DNA of 64,000 bases from Rhizobium leguminosarum bv. viciae USDA 2370 (GCF_002008365.1 NZ_MRDL01000051.1:920856-984855); one strand, 5' to 3'. Positions 1-9,528 are shown, counted from the first letter of the stretch. Numbers and translations: made by a program. Notes: generated from the letters alone by a model not told the origin.

Positions 1-32
1 GAAGGGCACCGCGTTGTCACGCGATGCCCTTC
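1..32 (-). terminator. terminator hairpin downstream of tsf
   Basis: A near-perfect inverted repeat has arms GAAGGGCA and TGCCCTTC extended by CGCG/CGCG, with a short loop. It lies 27 bases beyond the tsf stop codon on the strand tsf is read from. The T-tract expected on its far side would fall outside the window, so the terminator call rests on the stem and its position. Confidence 0.6.
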
Positions 33-58
33 GTGTTTTCCCAATTATGACTGGAAGA

Positions 59-985
59 TCAACCCTTGACGGCAGCCGCAACTTCGGCCGCGAAGTCGGT
101 TTCTTCCTTCTCGACGCCTTCGCCGAGCAGCAGACGGGCCATGCCGGCAACTTCGATCGGCGCGCCGACGGCCTTTTCAGCTTCCTTGATGGCGGCAGCA
201 ACCGTCAGGTCCGGATTGATGACGAAAGCCTGCGAGAGAAGAGCGACTTCTTCGAAGAACTTGCGCATGCGGCCTTCGACCATCTTTTCGATGATGTTGT
301 CAGGCTTGCCGGAAGCGCGCGACTGCTCGATGAAGACGTTGCGCTCGCGCTCGGCGACGGCGGCATCGACTTCTTCCGGGCGGATCGCCAGCGGCGCGGT
401 CGCCGCGATGTGCATGGCGACCTGACGGCCGATGGCGTTCAGGGCTTCCTTGTCGCCGGTCGACTTCAGCGCCACGAGAACGCCGAGTTTGCCGAGGCCG
501 TCGGAAACAGCATTGTGGATATAAGTGGCGACGACGCCGTCCTCCACCGAGAGAGCGGTCGAACGGCGCAGGTTCATGTTCTCGCCGATCGTGGCGATCG
601 CATCCTTGATCGTGTCGGAAACGGACTTGCCGGATGCCGGGTAGGTCGCAGCGGCAACGGCGTCGACCGTGCCGTCGGTCGAGACGGCGACCTTGGCGAT
701 GCCGCGGACGAGTTCCTGGAAGGCATCGTTACGGGCGACGAAGTCGGTTTCGGAATTGACTTCGACGACGACGGCCTTGGTGCCCTGGCTCGAAACGCCG
801 ATGAGGCCTTCGGCAGCGGTGCGGCCGGACTTCTTGTCGGCCTTGGCGATGCCCTTGGCGCGCAGCCAGTCGATCGCCGCTTCCATGTCGCCACCGGTTT
901 CAGCAAGAGCCTTCTTGCAGTCCATCATGCCTGCGCCGGTCTTTTCGCGCAGTTCCTTCACCATTGCAGCCGTAATCTCGCTCAT
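59..985 (-). CDS. tsf: translation elongation factor Ts
   Basis: The 308-residue product is the guanine-nucleotide exchange factor that recycles EF-Tu-GDP in the cytoplasm. The N-terminal UBA-like helix bundle carries the family signature (TAAMVKELREKTGAGMMDCKKAL region, residues 5-27), followed by the two-part dimerisation core. The length is normal for alphaproteobacteria. The ATG follows an AGGAAG-type ribosome site. It lies downstream of rpsB on the same strand, the usual bacterial order, separated by about 255 bases that contain a hairpin. Identification is secure. Confidence 0.98.
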   Translation of the reverse strand: MSEITAAMVKELREKTGAGMMDCKKALAETGGDMEAAIDWLRAKGIAKADKKSGRTAAEGLIGVSSQGTKAVVVEVNSETDFVARNDAFQELVRGIAKVAVSTDGTVDAVAAATYPASGKSVSDTIKDAIATIGENMNLRRSTALSVEDGVVATYIHNAVSDGLGKLGVLVALKSTGDKEALNAIGRQVAMHIAATAPLAIRPEEVDAAVAERERNVFIEQSRASGKPDNIIEKMVEGRMRKFFEEVALLSQAFVINPDLTVAAAIKEAEKAVGAPIEVAGMARLLLGEGVEKEETDFAAEVAAAVKG

Positions 986-1141
986 TAGCTTCCTCTTGTC
1001 GGTTCATACGGTGGGCCGTAAAGCGCGGCTCAGCACCGGATTGAGGCACGAAATGTACCTGTATGTATGACAGCGTGATGAAGACGCGCCATAACGAAAC
1101 TTCTCTGGCGAAGAGCCTGATGCCTTCGCCCTGAAACAGGC

Positions 1142-1178
1142 AAGGCCGCCGAACTTCGATGAGTCGCGAGCGGCCTTT
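1142..1178 (-). promoter_or_regulatory. hairpin in the rpsB-tsf spacer
   Basis: Arms AAGGCCGC and GCGGCCTT flank a loop of about 20 bases between rpsB and tsf. Read on the minus strand it is followed by GCCTGTTTC, not a clean T-run. It could be an attenuator or an mRNA-processing structure that lowers tsf expression relative to rpsB. No function can be proved from sequence. Confidence 0.4.
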
Positions 1179-1240
1179 CCCAGTCTCTGCAAGCCCTGTC
1201 TCTGTAAGCTTTGGCGGATCTTTCGATCCGCCCGCTTTCA

Positions 1241-2008
1241 TCAGCCTTCGGCTGCTTCCTCGAGAGCCGGTTCGACCGGAAGTTCGGAGGATGCGCCGAG
1301 ATCGCGGCCGGAAGAGCCCTGCTGACGGGCGATGCCGTCGATGGCAGCGCGGGAGATCAGCTCGCAGTAAAGAGCGATCGCGCGCGAAGCATCGTCGTTA
1401 CCCGGGATCGGATAGTCGATCAGGTCCGGATCGCAGTTCGAATCGATGATGGCGACAACCGGGATGCCGAGGCGCTTGGCTTCGTCGATCGCGATCTTTT
1501 CCTTGTTGGTGTCGATGATAAACATCAGGTCAGGCGTGCCGCCCATATCGCGGATACCGCCGAGGGCCTTGTCGAGCTTTTCACGCTCGCGCTCGAGGTT
1601 CAGGCGTTCCTTCTTGGTGAAGCCCTGGGCTTCGCCGTTCAGGATCTCGTCGAGCTTGCGCAGGCGCTGGATCGAGTTGGAGATCGTCTTCCAGTTCGTC
1701 ATCATGCCGCCGAGCCAGCGCGAGTTGACGTAGTACTGGGCCGAGCGCTTAGCGCTGTCGGCAATGATCTCAGACGCCTGGCGCTTGGTGCCGACGAAGA
1801 GAACGCGGCCGCCGCGGGCAACGGTGTCGCTGACGACCTGAAGGGCGCGCGACAGCATCGGAACGGTCTGGGCCAGATCGATGATGTGAATGTTGTTGCG
1901 ATCGCCGAAGATGTACGGCTTCATCTTCGGGTTCCAGCGATGCGTCTGGTGGCCGAAGTGGACGCCTGCTTCAAGAAGCTGGCGCATAGAAAAATCAGGC
2001 AATGCCAT
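1241..2008 (-). CDS. rpsB: 30S ribosomal protein S2
   Basis: The 255-residue protein is a small-subunit ribosomal protein needed for S1 binding and translation initiation. It starts MALPDFSMRQLLEAGVHFGHQTHRWNPKM, the S2 signature, and contains the second conserved block around FVGTKRQA and the SRWLGGMMTN motif. The acidic C-terminal tail is typical of rhizobia. The start codon is preceded by AAGGAGTAAC. It is the first gene of the rpsB-tsf unit. Confidence 0.98.
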   Translation of the reverse strand: MALPDFSMRQLLEAGVHFGHQTHRWNPKMKPYIFGDRNNIHIIDLAQTVPMLSRALQVVSDTVARGGRVLFVGTKRQASEIIADSAKRSAQYYVNSRWLGGMMTNWKTISNSIQRLRKLDEILNGEAQGFTKKERLNLEREREKLDKALGGIRDMGGTPDLMFIIDTNKEKIAIDEAKRLGIPVVAIIDSNCDPDLIDYPIPGNDDASRAIALYCELISRAAIDGIARQQGSSGRDLGASSELPVEPALEEAAEG

Positions 2009-2383
2009 GCCTTGTTACTCCTTTTCCGGTTGAACCTCCGCAAGGCGAACAGCACCCTCTTCGAGGATGCCACCGGGCGGAACAGCCCGGATTTCTCCCG
2101 GACGATCCCATGCCTTACGTGTGGAATGCCGGTGCCCATACATTCGATTTGGCACAAAAGCAAGACTTATGCCGAAAAAACCTGGCGGCTCAGCTTGCCA
2201 GCGTCGGCTGCAGCGACAGCATGACGCCTGCATCCGGCATCGGGAGGATGGCATCGACCTCGGCCGGCAGCAGGATCGCACCGACCCGAAAAGCAGGACG
2301 ACAGACGGCGACTCAGTCATCGCTGATCGCCGAACCATAGTGAATTTTATGATACAGTTTTATGACGGGCGAGAGCTCGTCGC
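2009..2383. other. rpsB leader / intergenic region
   Basis: About 375 bases separate rpsB from the divergently ordered 3' end of the EipB gene. Short open frames here are not codon-like and have no ribosome sites. The stretch probably contains the rpsB promoter and 5' leader. I could not define a convincing -35/-10 pair or a leader RNA structure. Confidence 0.4.
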
Positions 2384-3220
2384 CTACTTGCAAACCTCGG
2401 CCTTGCGGTCGAGCAGCTCCAGCTTGGCGAGCTTGCCGGTCAGGACGAAATCGCCATAGTCCATCGTCAGATCGCGGGTGATGCCGTTCTCATAGAGCTT
2501 GAAGGACATGCGGTAGACCGGCAAAGCATCGGATTTCGCATTCTCGTTGAAATAGGCGATCGTCACCGGCCAGAAGGCCGTCTTCGAGAAGGCGCCGGCA
2601 TTGCCGGCATCGGCTTCCTCGGCGATCGGTGTCTCCTGCTTGCCGACGATCGTCGTCGTCGCCAGCGACTTGTCGCCGTCGTCGGAACCATCGAAGACGC
2701 GCGCCTCGAAGAAGCGCTTGCCGTCCTTGGCATGCTGGATCACATCGAGCATATGTTCAGTGGGAAAACGGCTTTCAGCAAGCTGCAGTTCACGGTTCGC
2801 CGGCTGCTTGAGATCGACCTTGACACCATCCGGCTGGTCCTGCGCCGCACCGTTGACCTCCTTGTCGAGCTGCTCGTCGGTGAAGGATTTGGTGTCGAAG
2901 GTGAACTTGCCGTCCTTCAGGTTCTCGAAGGTCTTCGTCTGCTGGTCGCTGACACGCACGCTGTCGCCGGTGTCGATCTGTGTCACGAAGCGGAAATTGG
3001 TGGTGAAGCCCTGGCAATAGCTGCCGTCGAACTCATAGACCATGCGACCATACATGCCGGCGATGCCAGAGCGGTCCGAGGCGTCCTTCAGTTCCAGATC
3101 GTAGACCGCGCGATGTGCGACGAGGCCGGTCGCGATCGCAGCGCTAACCGCGGGCGCAGCCGCCCATGCATTGGCGGAAACGCTGGCGAGAAGCAGAGCG
3201 ACAAGACTCGATCGGAACAT
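2384..3220 (-). CDS. EipB-family periplasmic envelope-integrity protein (DUF1849)
   Basis: A 278-residue exported protein. The signal peptide (about residues 1-20, ending ANAWA-A) precedes a beta-rich domain beginning near TGLVAHRAVYDLEL, as in Brucella EipB, a spiral beta protein needed for outer-envelope stability. Two cysteines are positioned as in EipB, one after GSY (about residue 69) and one at the extreme C-terminus (EVCK). A disulfide between them is known for EipB and is inferred here. The ribosome site AGGAG lies 7 bases before the chosen ATG. It is a single-gene unit. Confidence 0.85.
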   Translation of the reverse strand: MFRSSLVALLLASVSANAWAAAPAVSAAIATGLVAHRAVYDLELKDASDRSGIAGMYGRMVYEFDGSYCQGFTTNFRFVTQIDTGDSVRVSDQQTKTFENLKDGKFTFDTKSFTDEQLDKEVNGAAQDQPDGVKVDLKQPANRELQLAESRFPTEHMLDVIQHAKDGKRFFEARVFDGSDDGDKSLATTTIVGKQETPIAEEADAGNAGAFSKTAFWPVTIAYFNENAKSDALPVYRMSFKLYENGITRDLTMDYGDFVLTGKLAKLELLDRKAEVCK

Positions 3221-3356
3221 TCATTAACTCCTGTTGGACTCGGTCGCGATGTTATAAGAACGCTTTCGGCCAAATCGAGGCTCGAAACTGTCATATTAAA
3301 GATTCTAGTCTTGATGCATAATTTTTGAAGAATTGACAACAAAAGCGGAGACGAAA

Positions 3357-3827
3357 ATGTCCGATGAAATTGCAGCGCGCCTGATTGAGATGGGGATAAC
3401 CCTGCCCCAAGCCGCAGCACCTGCTGCAAATTACGTTCCCTATGTGATCAGCGGCAATCTTCTCTACATCTCCGGCCAGCTGCCGCTCGAAGGCGGCAAG
3501 GTCACTGTCTCGGGCCATCTCGGCAAGACCGTCGACGTTGCAACGGGCCAGCGCGGCGCAGAACTCTGCGCCATCAACATCCTTGCCCAGGCAAAGGCGG
3601 CACTTGGCGGCGATCTCGGCCGTATCCGGCGCGTCATCAAGCTGAACGGCTTCGTCGCCTCGGCGCCCGACTTCGTCGAGCAGCATCTCGTCATCAACGG
3701 CGCTTCGAACCTGATTGCCGGCGTGCTTGGCGAAGCCGGCAAACATGCGCGTGCCGCTGTCGGCATGGCGGCCTTGCCGCTGAATGCCGCCGTCGAGATA
3801 GACGCTATCATGGAAATCGCAGAATGA
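3357..3827 (+). CDS. RidA family protein
   Basis: A 156-residue member of the YjgF/YER057c/UK114 superfamily. RidA enzymes hydrolyse reactive enamine/imine intermediates released by PLP enzymes; this longer form belongs to a less-studied RidA subfamily. Motifs seen are the ISGQLPLEGGKV strand, the NILAQAKAALG helix and the GEAGKHARAAVGMAALPLNAAVEIDAIMEIA C-terminal region with its conserved Arg. Start ATG 3357 is preferred over an upstream in-frame TTG because GGAG lies just before it. The stop overlaps the next start (ATGA), so the two genes are translationally coupled. Confidence 0.88.
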   Translation: MSDEIAARLIEMGITLPQAAAPAANYVPYVISGNLLYISGQLPLEGGKVTVSGHLGKTVDVATGQRGAELCAINILAQAKAALGGDLGRIRRVIKLNGFVASAPDFVEQHLVINGASNLIAGVLGEAGKHARAAVGMAALPLNAAVEIDAIMEIAE

Positions 3828-4543
3828 CCAATGTTGCCTGGATCAGGGACCTGCCGGTCGCCCATCGCGGCTATCACGATCTCAACACGCATGTCTGGGA
3901 AAACACGCTTTCCGCCTTCTCGCGCGCCGTCGAAGCGGGGTTTGCGATCGAATGCGACCTGCATTACGCCTCCGACGGCGTACCGGTCATCTTTCATGAC
4001 GAGGACCTGCAGCGCCTGTGCAACCTCCACGGCGACATCCGCGAGCGCACCTCCCGGGAACTCGGACTGATCGCCATCGGCGGCACCAGCGACAAGGTGC
4101 CGACGCTGCGCCAGCTCCTCGATCTCGTCAAGGGCAAGGTGCCGCTGGTGCTAGAACTCAAGGGGCGGGAGGCCGATGACGAAGGTTTCGCCGAAGCCGT
4201 GCTCGAGGTGCTCGAAGGCTATGAGGGCAAGGTGGCGCTGATGAGTTTTGACCACTGGCTGCTGCGCGATCTGAAGGCGCTTGGCGCACCCTACCCGCTC
4301 GGGCTGACGGCCGACGGCAACACACCGGAGGCGTTCAAGACGCATGTGAAGGCGATGGAGATCGGTCTCGATTTCATCTCCTATCATTATGGCGATCTGC
4401 CGAACGCCTTTATCACCAGCGAACGCGAAAAGGGCATTCCTGTCATCACCTGGACGGTGCGTGACGAAGCGGCGCGCCGGCTTACATTCGCAAACGCAGA
4501 CCAGATGACCTTCGAAGGCTTCGATCCGCGTGTGGCTGCTTGA
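3824..4543 (+). CDS. glycerophosphodiester phosphodiesterase
   Basis: The 239-residue enzyme should hydrolyse glycerophosphodiesters to glycerol-3-phosphate and an alcohol. It shows the GDPD signature HRGYHD (residues 15-20), WENTLSAF, ECDLH with the metal-binding acid pair, DGVPVIFHDEDL with the catalytic His, and LELKG. No signal peptide is visible, so it is probably cytosolic. Its ATG overlaps the RidA stop by 4 bases, which makes a two-gene operon. Confidence 0.93.
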   Translation: MTNVAWIRDLPVAHRGYHDLNTHVWENTLSAFSRAVEAGFAIECDLHYASDGVPVIFHDEDLQRLCNLHGDIRERTSRELGLIAIGGTSDKVPTLRQLLDLVKGKVPLVLELKGREADDEGFAEAVLEVLEGYEGKVALMSFDHWLLRDLKALGAPYPLGLTADGNTPEAFKTHVKAMEIGLDFISYHYGDLPNAFITSEREKGIPVITWTVRDEAARRLTFANADQMTFEGFDPRVAA

Positions 4544-4621
4544 CGCTCGCTTTTTGGCCAAGATCATGCGCAGACTGAGACAGAGCCGAAACCATCCTCC
4601 CACAGGCTTCGCATTTGTCCG

Positions 4622-5812
4622 ATGACTGACGAACTATCCATTCGCGTCGAACGCTCCTTTACCGCGATTTCCCCGGAGAGCTGGGCCAAGCTTTCCGGAG
4701 CGTCGAAGGCATGCGCTACGATTGCCTACAACCCTTTCGTTTCACACGCTTTTCTATCGTCGCTGGAGGAATCCGGCTCGGCCGACGCAGAGACGGGATG
4801 GCTCGGCCACCATCTGCTGCTCGAGACCGATCGCGGCGAGTTGATCGGCGCCCTGCCCGGCTATCTCAAGAACCACAGCCAGGGCGAATATGTCTTCGAC
4901 CACGGCTGGGCCGACGCCTTCGAGCGGGCCGGCGGGCGTTATTATCCGAAACTTCAGTGCTCGATCCCGTTCACCCCGGCGACAGGCCCGCGTCTTCTTG
5001 TCGCCGAGGGGCTGCAACGGCTACCGATCCAGAGCGCGATCGCCGAAAGCCTGAAGGAGGTGGTGCGGCGGCTCGGCATCTCCTCGGCCCACATCACCTT
5101 CGTGCCGGACGAAGAGATCGGCGTCTTCGAGATGGACGGCTATCTGCATCGCACCGACCAGCAGTTCCATTTCATCAATGACGGCTATGCCAATCACGAG
5201 GAATTTCTCGAAACGCTTGCCTCGCGCAAACGTAAGGCGTTGCGCAAGGAGCGCCGCGCCGCCCTCGAAAACGGTATCAGCATCGACTGGCTGACCGGCC
5301 GCGACCTGACGGAACGCATCTGGGACCAGTTCTTCAAATTCTATATGGATACTGGCGGGCGCAAGTGGGGCCGGCCCTACCTCACCCGTAAGTTCTACTC
5401 GCTGATTGGCGAGCGCATGGCCGACGACATCCTGCTCGTCATGGCCAAGCGCGACGGGCGCTATATCGCCGGCGCGATCAACTTCATCGGCGGCGATACG
5501 CTCTACGGCCGTCACTGGGGCTGCATCGAGGACCATCCCTTCCTGCATTTCGAGGTCTGCTATCACCAGGCGATCGACTTCGCCCTTTCGAAAGGGTTGA
5601 AAAGGGTCGAGGCCGGAGCGCAAGGCGAACACAAGCTCGCCCGCGGCTATCTGCCGGTGACGACGCATTCCGCCCATTATGTCGCTCATGCCGGCCTTCG
5701 CCGGGCGATCGGCGACTATCTCGCGCGCGAGCGCGCCGATGTCGAACAGATGAGCGAATTGCTGACCGAGCACAGTCCTTTCCGCAAGGGCGAGCGTCTG
5801 CAGGACGATTGA
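4622..5812 (+). CDS. GNAT family N-acetyltransferase (FemAB-like, DUF482/COG3146)
   Basis: A 396-residue protein of the COG3146 group, annotated in relatives as peptidogalycan biosynthesis or GNAT-fold acyltransferase. Landmarks are NPFVSHAFLSSLEESGS near the N-terminus, SRKRKALRKERR, and the C-terminal GAQGEHKLARGYLP motif. The substrate is unknown. It follows the GDPD gene by 78 bases on the same strand and may belong to the same transcript. Confidence 0.85.
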   Translation: MTDELSIRVERSFTAISPESWAKLSGASKACATIAYNPFVSHAFLSSLEESGSADAETGWLGHHLLLETDRGELIGALPGYLKNHSQGEYVFDHGWADAFERAGGRYYPKLQCSIPFTPATGPRLLVAEGLQRLPIQSAIAESLKEVVRRLGISSAHITFVPDEEIGVFEMDGYLHRTDQQFHFINDGYANHEEFLETLASRKRKALRKERRAALENGISIDWLTGRDLTERIWDQFFKFYMDTGGRKWGRPYLTRKFYSLIGERMADDILLVMAKRDGRYIAGAINFIGGDTLYGRHWGCIEDHPFLHFEVCYHQAIDFALSKGLKRVEAGAQGEHKLARGYLPVTTHSAHYVAHAGLRRAIGDYLARERADVEQMSELLTEHSPFRKGERLQDD

Positions 5813-5845
5813 CGCCGCCGCACCGGCCGCGCTACCCGCTCAACG

Positions 5846-5945
5846 ACGCATATTCCTTAAATCGGAATCGATTTGAGGATAAAACTATGCAGAAATTCAA
5901 AGTGCTACAGCGTCCTTTGCGCGTTTGAAAAGACGCACCGCGCTG
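5846..5945. repeat. rhizobial intergenic palindromic repeat
   Basis: The AT-rich TCCTTAAATCGGAATCGATT segment leads into a stretch ending with CTACAGCGTCCTTTGCGCG, then AAAAGACGCACCGCGCTGT, which can pair back on it. Fragments of the same unit recur near 22050-22096 and 23100-23116. This resembles the dispersed intergenic mosaic repeats of Rhizobium. It sits just upstream of the HIT gene and has no coding potential. Confidence 0.65.
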
Positions 5946-5967
5946 TGAAAAACGAGGAGATTTCGTG

Positions 5968-6399
5968 ATGACCAGCCCGGCCGCTTATGACGACAACAAC
6001 ATCTTCGCCAAGATCCTCCGCGGCGAAATCCCCTCGCACCGGGTTTACGAGGACGAGCATACTATCGCCTTCATGGATGTGATGCCGCAGGCGCCGGGCC
6101 ATGTGCTCGTCCTTCCCAAGGCGCCGTCCCGCAATCTCCTCGATGCCGATCCAGCCACCCTCACCCATGCGATATCAGTCGTCCAGAAGATCGCCATTGC
6201 GGTCAGGGACGTCTTCGACGCCGATGGCGTGTTCATCGCCCAGTTCAACGAACCGGCGGCCGGGCAAACGGTGTTCCATCTGCATTTCCACGTCATCCCA
6301 AGGCATGAAGGCGTCGCACTCAAGCCGCATTCCGGCAAGATGGAGGACGGCGCCGTGCTTGCCGCCAATGCCGAAAAGATTAGGGCAGCGCTGGCGTAA
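5968..6399 (+). CDS. HIT family protein (Hint-type nucleotide hydrolase)
   Basis: A 143-residue protein with the histidine-triad active site FHLHFHVIP (about residues 103-111), preceded by the family N-terminal block IFAKILRGEIPSHRVYEDEHTIAFMD. Such proteins hydrolyse nucleoside phosphoramidates or AMP-linked substrates. The ATG at 5968 is preferred to the GTG one codon earlier; GAGGAG lies upstream. It ends 31 bases before a bidirectional terminator shared with clpA. Confidence 0.93.
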   Translation: MTSPAAYDDNNIFAKILRGEIPSHRVYEDEHTIAFMDVMPQAPGHVLVLPKAPSRNLLDADPATLTHAISVVQKIAIAVRDVFDADGVFIAQFNEPAAGQTVFHLHFHVIPRHEGVALKPHSGKMEDGAVLAANAEKIRAALA

Positions 6400-6429
6400 C
6401 CGGTCCCTGCCGATGCCTGAAAAACGAAA

Positions 6430-6457
6430 AAGGCCGCGGAGAACGCGGCCTTTTCCA
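6430..6457. terminator. bidirectional Rho-independent terminator
   Basis: The stem AAAGGCCGCG/CGCGGCCTTTT with loop GAGAA sits between the convergent HIT gene and clpA. It has A/T tracts on both sides, so it can serve both genes. Confidence 0.9.
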
Positions 6458-6473
6458 ATTCGGTGACGGTATC

Positions 6474-8966
6474 TTACTTCTTGCGTGGAACCTTCGGAAC
6501 CGCGCTTCCCTTCTTCGGGGCATCGCGGACCTCAGGCTCGGCCTGCGGCACTGCTTTGGCGCGGGTCTTGCGGGCCGCCTTCGTCTTCAGCTCGCCGTCA
6601 TCCCCATCATCGCCTTCGGGATGCACGACCTCGGCTTCGGGCTTCGGCTTGATCGGCGCCGTTTCCGAAATGGCTTCCAGCACGATGCCGGGTTTGCCAT
6701 CTTCCTTCGGGCCGACAGTGACGTTGACGACGCCGCCCTTCTTCAGCTTGCCAAAGAGGATTTCGTTGGCGAGCGGCTTCTTGATCGTATCCTGAATGAC
6801 GCGAGCAAGCGGGCGGGCGCCCATCTTCTCGTCGTAACCCTTTTCCGCCAGCCAGGCGATCGCATCCTCGTGCAGGTCGAAGGTGACGTTCCTTTCGGAA
6901 AGCTGGGCCTCCAGCTGCATGATGAACTTCTGCACGACCTTGTGGATGACGGCCGTCGGCAGCGCCGCGAAGGGAATGATCGCGTCGAGACGGTTGCGGA
7001 ACTCCGGCGTGAACAGACGGGTCAGCGCCTCTTCGTCCTCGCCGGTACGCTTGGACGAGCCGAAGCCGATCGCCGCCTTGGCCATTTCGGATGCGCCCGC
7101 ATTGGTCGTCATGATCAGGATGACGTTGCGGAAATCGATCTTCTTGCCGTTATGGTCGGTCAGCGTCCCGTGGTCCATGACCTGCAGCAGGATATTGTAG
7201 ATGTCGGGATGCGCCTTCTCGATTTCGTCGAGCAGTACCACGCAATGCGGGTGCTGGTCGACGCCATCAGTCAGAAGACCGCCCTGGTCGAAGCCGACAT
7301 AGCCGGGAGGCGCGCCGAGCAGACGCGAAACCGTGTGCCGCTCCATATATTCCGACATGTCGAAGCGCAGGAGTTCGACGCCGAGCGACGATGCCAGCTG
7401 CTTTGCCACCTCGGTCTTGCCGACGCCGGTCGGACCGGAGAAGACATAGGCGCCGATCGGCTTGTTCGGCTCGCGAAGACCAGCACGCGCCAGCTTGATC
7501 GAGGTCGAAAGGGCTTCGATCGCGATATCCTGGCCATAGACCACCGAACGCAGTTCCTGCTCGAGATTGGCGAGCACGGCCTCGTCATCCTTGGAGACGG
7601 TCTTCGGCGGGATGCGCGCCATCGTGGCGACCGTCGCCTCGATCTCCTTTTCGGTGATCAGCTTGCGGCGCTTGGACGGCGGCAGCAGCATCTGGGCCGC
7701 ACCGGTTTCGTCGATCACGTCGATCGCCTTGTCGGGCAGCTTGCGGTCGGAGATGTAGCGGGCCGACAGTTCGACGGCCGACTTGATGGCGTCGTTCGAA
7801 TAACGCAGGTGGTGATACTCTTCGAAATAGGGCTTCAAGCCCTTCATGATCTCGATCGCATCATCGATCGACGGCTCGCTGACGTCGATCTTCTGGAAAC
7901 GACGGACCAGTGCCCGGTCCTTCTCGAAGAACTGGCGGTATTCCTTGTAGGTGGTCGAACCGATGCAGCGAATCGCGCCCGATGACAGGGCCGGCTTCAG
8001 GAGGTTCGACGCATCCATTGCGCCGCCCGAAGTGGCGCCGGCGCCGATCACCGTGTGGATCTCGTCGATGAAGAGCACAGCGCCCGGATATTCTTCCAGT
8101 TCCTTGACGACCTGCTTCAAGCGCTCCTCGAAATCGCCGCGGTAGCGCGTGCCGGCCAGAAGCGTGCCCATGTCGAGCGAGAAGATCGTCGCATCGGCGA
8201 GCGCTTCCGGGACCTTGCCTTCGACGATGCGCTTGGCAAGGCCTTCGGCGATCGCCGTCTTGCCGACGCCGGGATCACCGACATAGAGCGGATTGTTCTT
8301 CGAACGGCGGCACAGGATCTGGATCGTGCGGCTCACCTCGGCGTGACGGCCGATCAGCGGATCGATCTTACCGCCCTTGGCCTTCTCGTTGAGATTGACG
8401 CAATAGGCCTTGAGCGCATCCTGCTGCTTCTTGGGGCCGCCCTCTTCCTCGCCACCGCGCGCCGTCGGCTTGCTGCTTTCGGCTTCGTCTTCGGCGCCGC
8501 GCGGGGGACGCGCTTCGGAAACGCCCGGGCGCTTGCCGATGCCGTGGGAGATGTAGTTGACGGCATCGTAGCGGGTCATCTCCTGCTCCTGCAGGAAATA
8601 AGCGGCGTGGCTCTCGCGCTCGGCGAAGATCGCGACGAGCACGTTGGCGCCGGTCACCTCTTCGCGACCGGACGATTGCACGTGGATGACGGCACGCTGG
8701 ATGACGCGCTGGAAGCCGGAGGTCGGCTTCGAATCTTCGTCATAACCGGTGATCAGGTTGGAAAGTTCGTTATCGACATATTCGACGAGCGTCTTGCGCA
8801 GCGCGTCGAGATCGACATTGCAGGCACCCATGACCGCGGCCGCATCGGCATCGTCGATCAGGGCAAGCAGCAGATGCTCGAGCGTCGCATATTCGTGGTG
8901 CCGCTCGTTGGCAAAGGTCAGTGCCTGATGGAGCGCCTTCTCTAAACTAGGCGAAAATGTTGGCAC
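6474..8966 (-). CDS. clpA: ATP-dependent Clp protease ATP-binding subunit ClpA
   Basis: The 830-residue AAA+ unfoldase works with ClpP and receives N-end-rule substrates from ClpS. Features in order are the N-domain repeats (residues 1-140), D1 with Walker A GDPGVGKTAIAEG and Walker B VLFIDEIH, D2 with Walker A GPTGVGKTEVAK and Walker B VVLLDEIEKAHPD, and the ClpP-docking region. A long Lys/Arg/Pro-rich C-terminal extension (about residues 755-830) goes beyond E. coli ClpA. The start is GTG, 11 bases after the clpS stop, so the two genes form an operon. Confidence 0.97.
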   Translation of the reverse strand: MPTFSPSLEKALHQALTFANERHHEYATLEHLLLALIDDADAAAVMGACNVDLDALRKTLVEYVDNELSNLITGYDEDSKPTSGFQRVIQRAVIHVQSSGREEVTGANVLVAIFAERESHAAYFLQEQEMTRYDAVNYISHGIGKRPGVSEARPPRGAEDEAESSKPTARGGEEEGGPKKQQDALKAYCVNLNEKAKGGKIDPLIGRHAEVSRTIQILCRRSKNNPLYVGDPGVGKTAIAEGLAKRIVEGKVPEALADATIFSLDMGTLLAGTRYRGDFEERLKQVVKELEEYPGAVLFIDEIHTVIGAGATSGGAMDASNLLKPALSSGAIRCIGSTTYKEYRQFFEKDRALVRRFQKIDVSEPSIDDAIEIMKGLKPYFEEYHHLRYSNDAIKSAVELSARYISDRKLPDKAIDVIDETGAAQMLLPPSKRRKLITEKEIEATVATMARIPPKTVSKDDEAVLANLEQELRSVVYGQDIAIEALSTSIKLARAGLREPNKPIGAYVFSGPTGVGKTEVAKQLASSLGVELLRFDMSEYMERHTVSRLLGAPPGYVGFDQGGLLTDGVDQHPHCVVLLDEIEKAHPDIYNILLQVMDHGTLTDHNGKKIDFRNVILIMTTNAGASEMAKAAIGFGSSKRTGEDEEALTRLFTPEFRNRLDAIIPFAALPTAVIHKVVQKFIMQLEAQLSERNVTFDLHEDAIAWLAEKGYDEKMGARPLARVIQDTIKKPLANEILFGKLKKGGVVNVTVGPKEDGKPGIVLEAISETAPIKPKPEAEVVHPEGDDGDDGELKTKAARKTRAKAVPQAEPEVRDAPKKGSAVPKVPRKK

Positions 8967-8976
8967 GTTCAGATCC

Positions 8977-9333
8977 TCACTTCTTTTCCATGACGCATTG
9001 CAGCGGATGCTGGTGCTGCCGGGCGAAGTCCATCACCTGGCTGACCTTCGTTTCCGCTACCTCGTATGTGAATATTCCGCATTCGCCGACGCCGTGGTTA
9101 TGGACATGGAGCATGATGCGGGTGGCACTTTCACGATCCTTCTGAAAAAAACGCTCCAGAATATGGATGACGAATTCCATGGGAGTGTAGTCGTCATTCA
9201 AAAGCAGCACACGATAAAGATTGGGCTTCTTGGTCTTCGGCTTGGTGCGCGTGATGACCGAGGTTCGATTTGCGTTGTCCCCGTTCCTTTCGCTGTCGTT
9301 CTGCATCCGGATCGGCTTTGCGATCATTGTCAT
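8977..9333 (-). CDS. clpS: ATP-dependent Clp protease adaptor ClpS
   Basis: A 118-residue adaptor that delivers N-end-rule substrates to ClpA. The core LYRVLLLNDDYTPMEFVIHILERFF carries the family NDDYTPMEFV motif that binds the N-degron, followed by HNHGVGECGIFTYEVAETKV. A basic, disordered 35-residue N-terminal arm precedes it. It lies directly upstream of clpA. Confidence 0.97.
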   Translation of the reverse strand: MTMIAKPIRMQNDSERNGDNANRTSVITRTKPKTKKPNLYRVLLLNDDYTPMEFVIHILERFFQKDRESATRIMLHVHNHGVGECGIFTYEVAETKVSQVMDFARQHQHPLQCVMEKK

Positions 9334-9528
9334 TTATTCCTCAAGCAATCCAGCGGAGCATGGGAGGGTGCTTTTCCCGCCGAATATCTGAAACACTAAC
9401 TTAGTTCATAATAGGCTGATTTTAAGCCCCCTGTCAGACACTGCAATCAAGAAATGGCCGGCATGCACGGGAAAGACCAAAAAAGTCCCCGGCCGATCCC
9501 ATGCGGGCGCTGCAGCGAAAGTGGAAAC

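Noticed and set aside
14..988. 324-codon plus-strand frame antisense to tsf
   Set aside because: It is a shadow of the tsf gene: no ribosome site, Asp/Arg/Gly-biased nonsense composition, and tsf on the other strand is certain.
6621..7985. 454-codon frame antisense to clpA
   Set aside because: High GC third-position bias of clpA leaves an open antisense frame; the composition is Arg/Asp-rich and matches no family.
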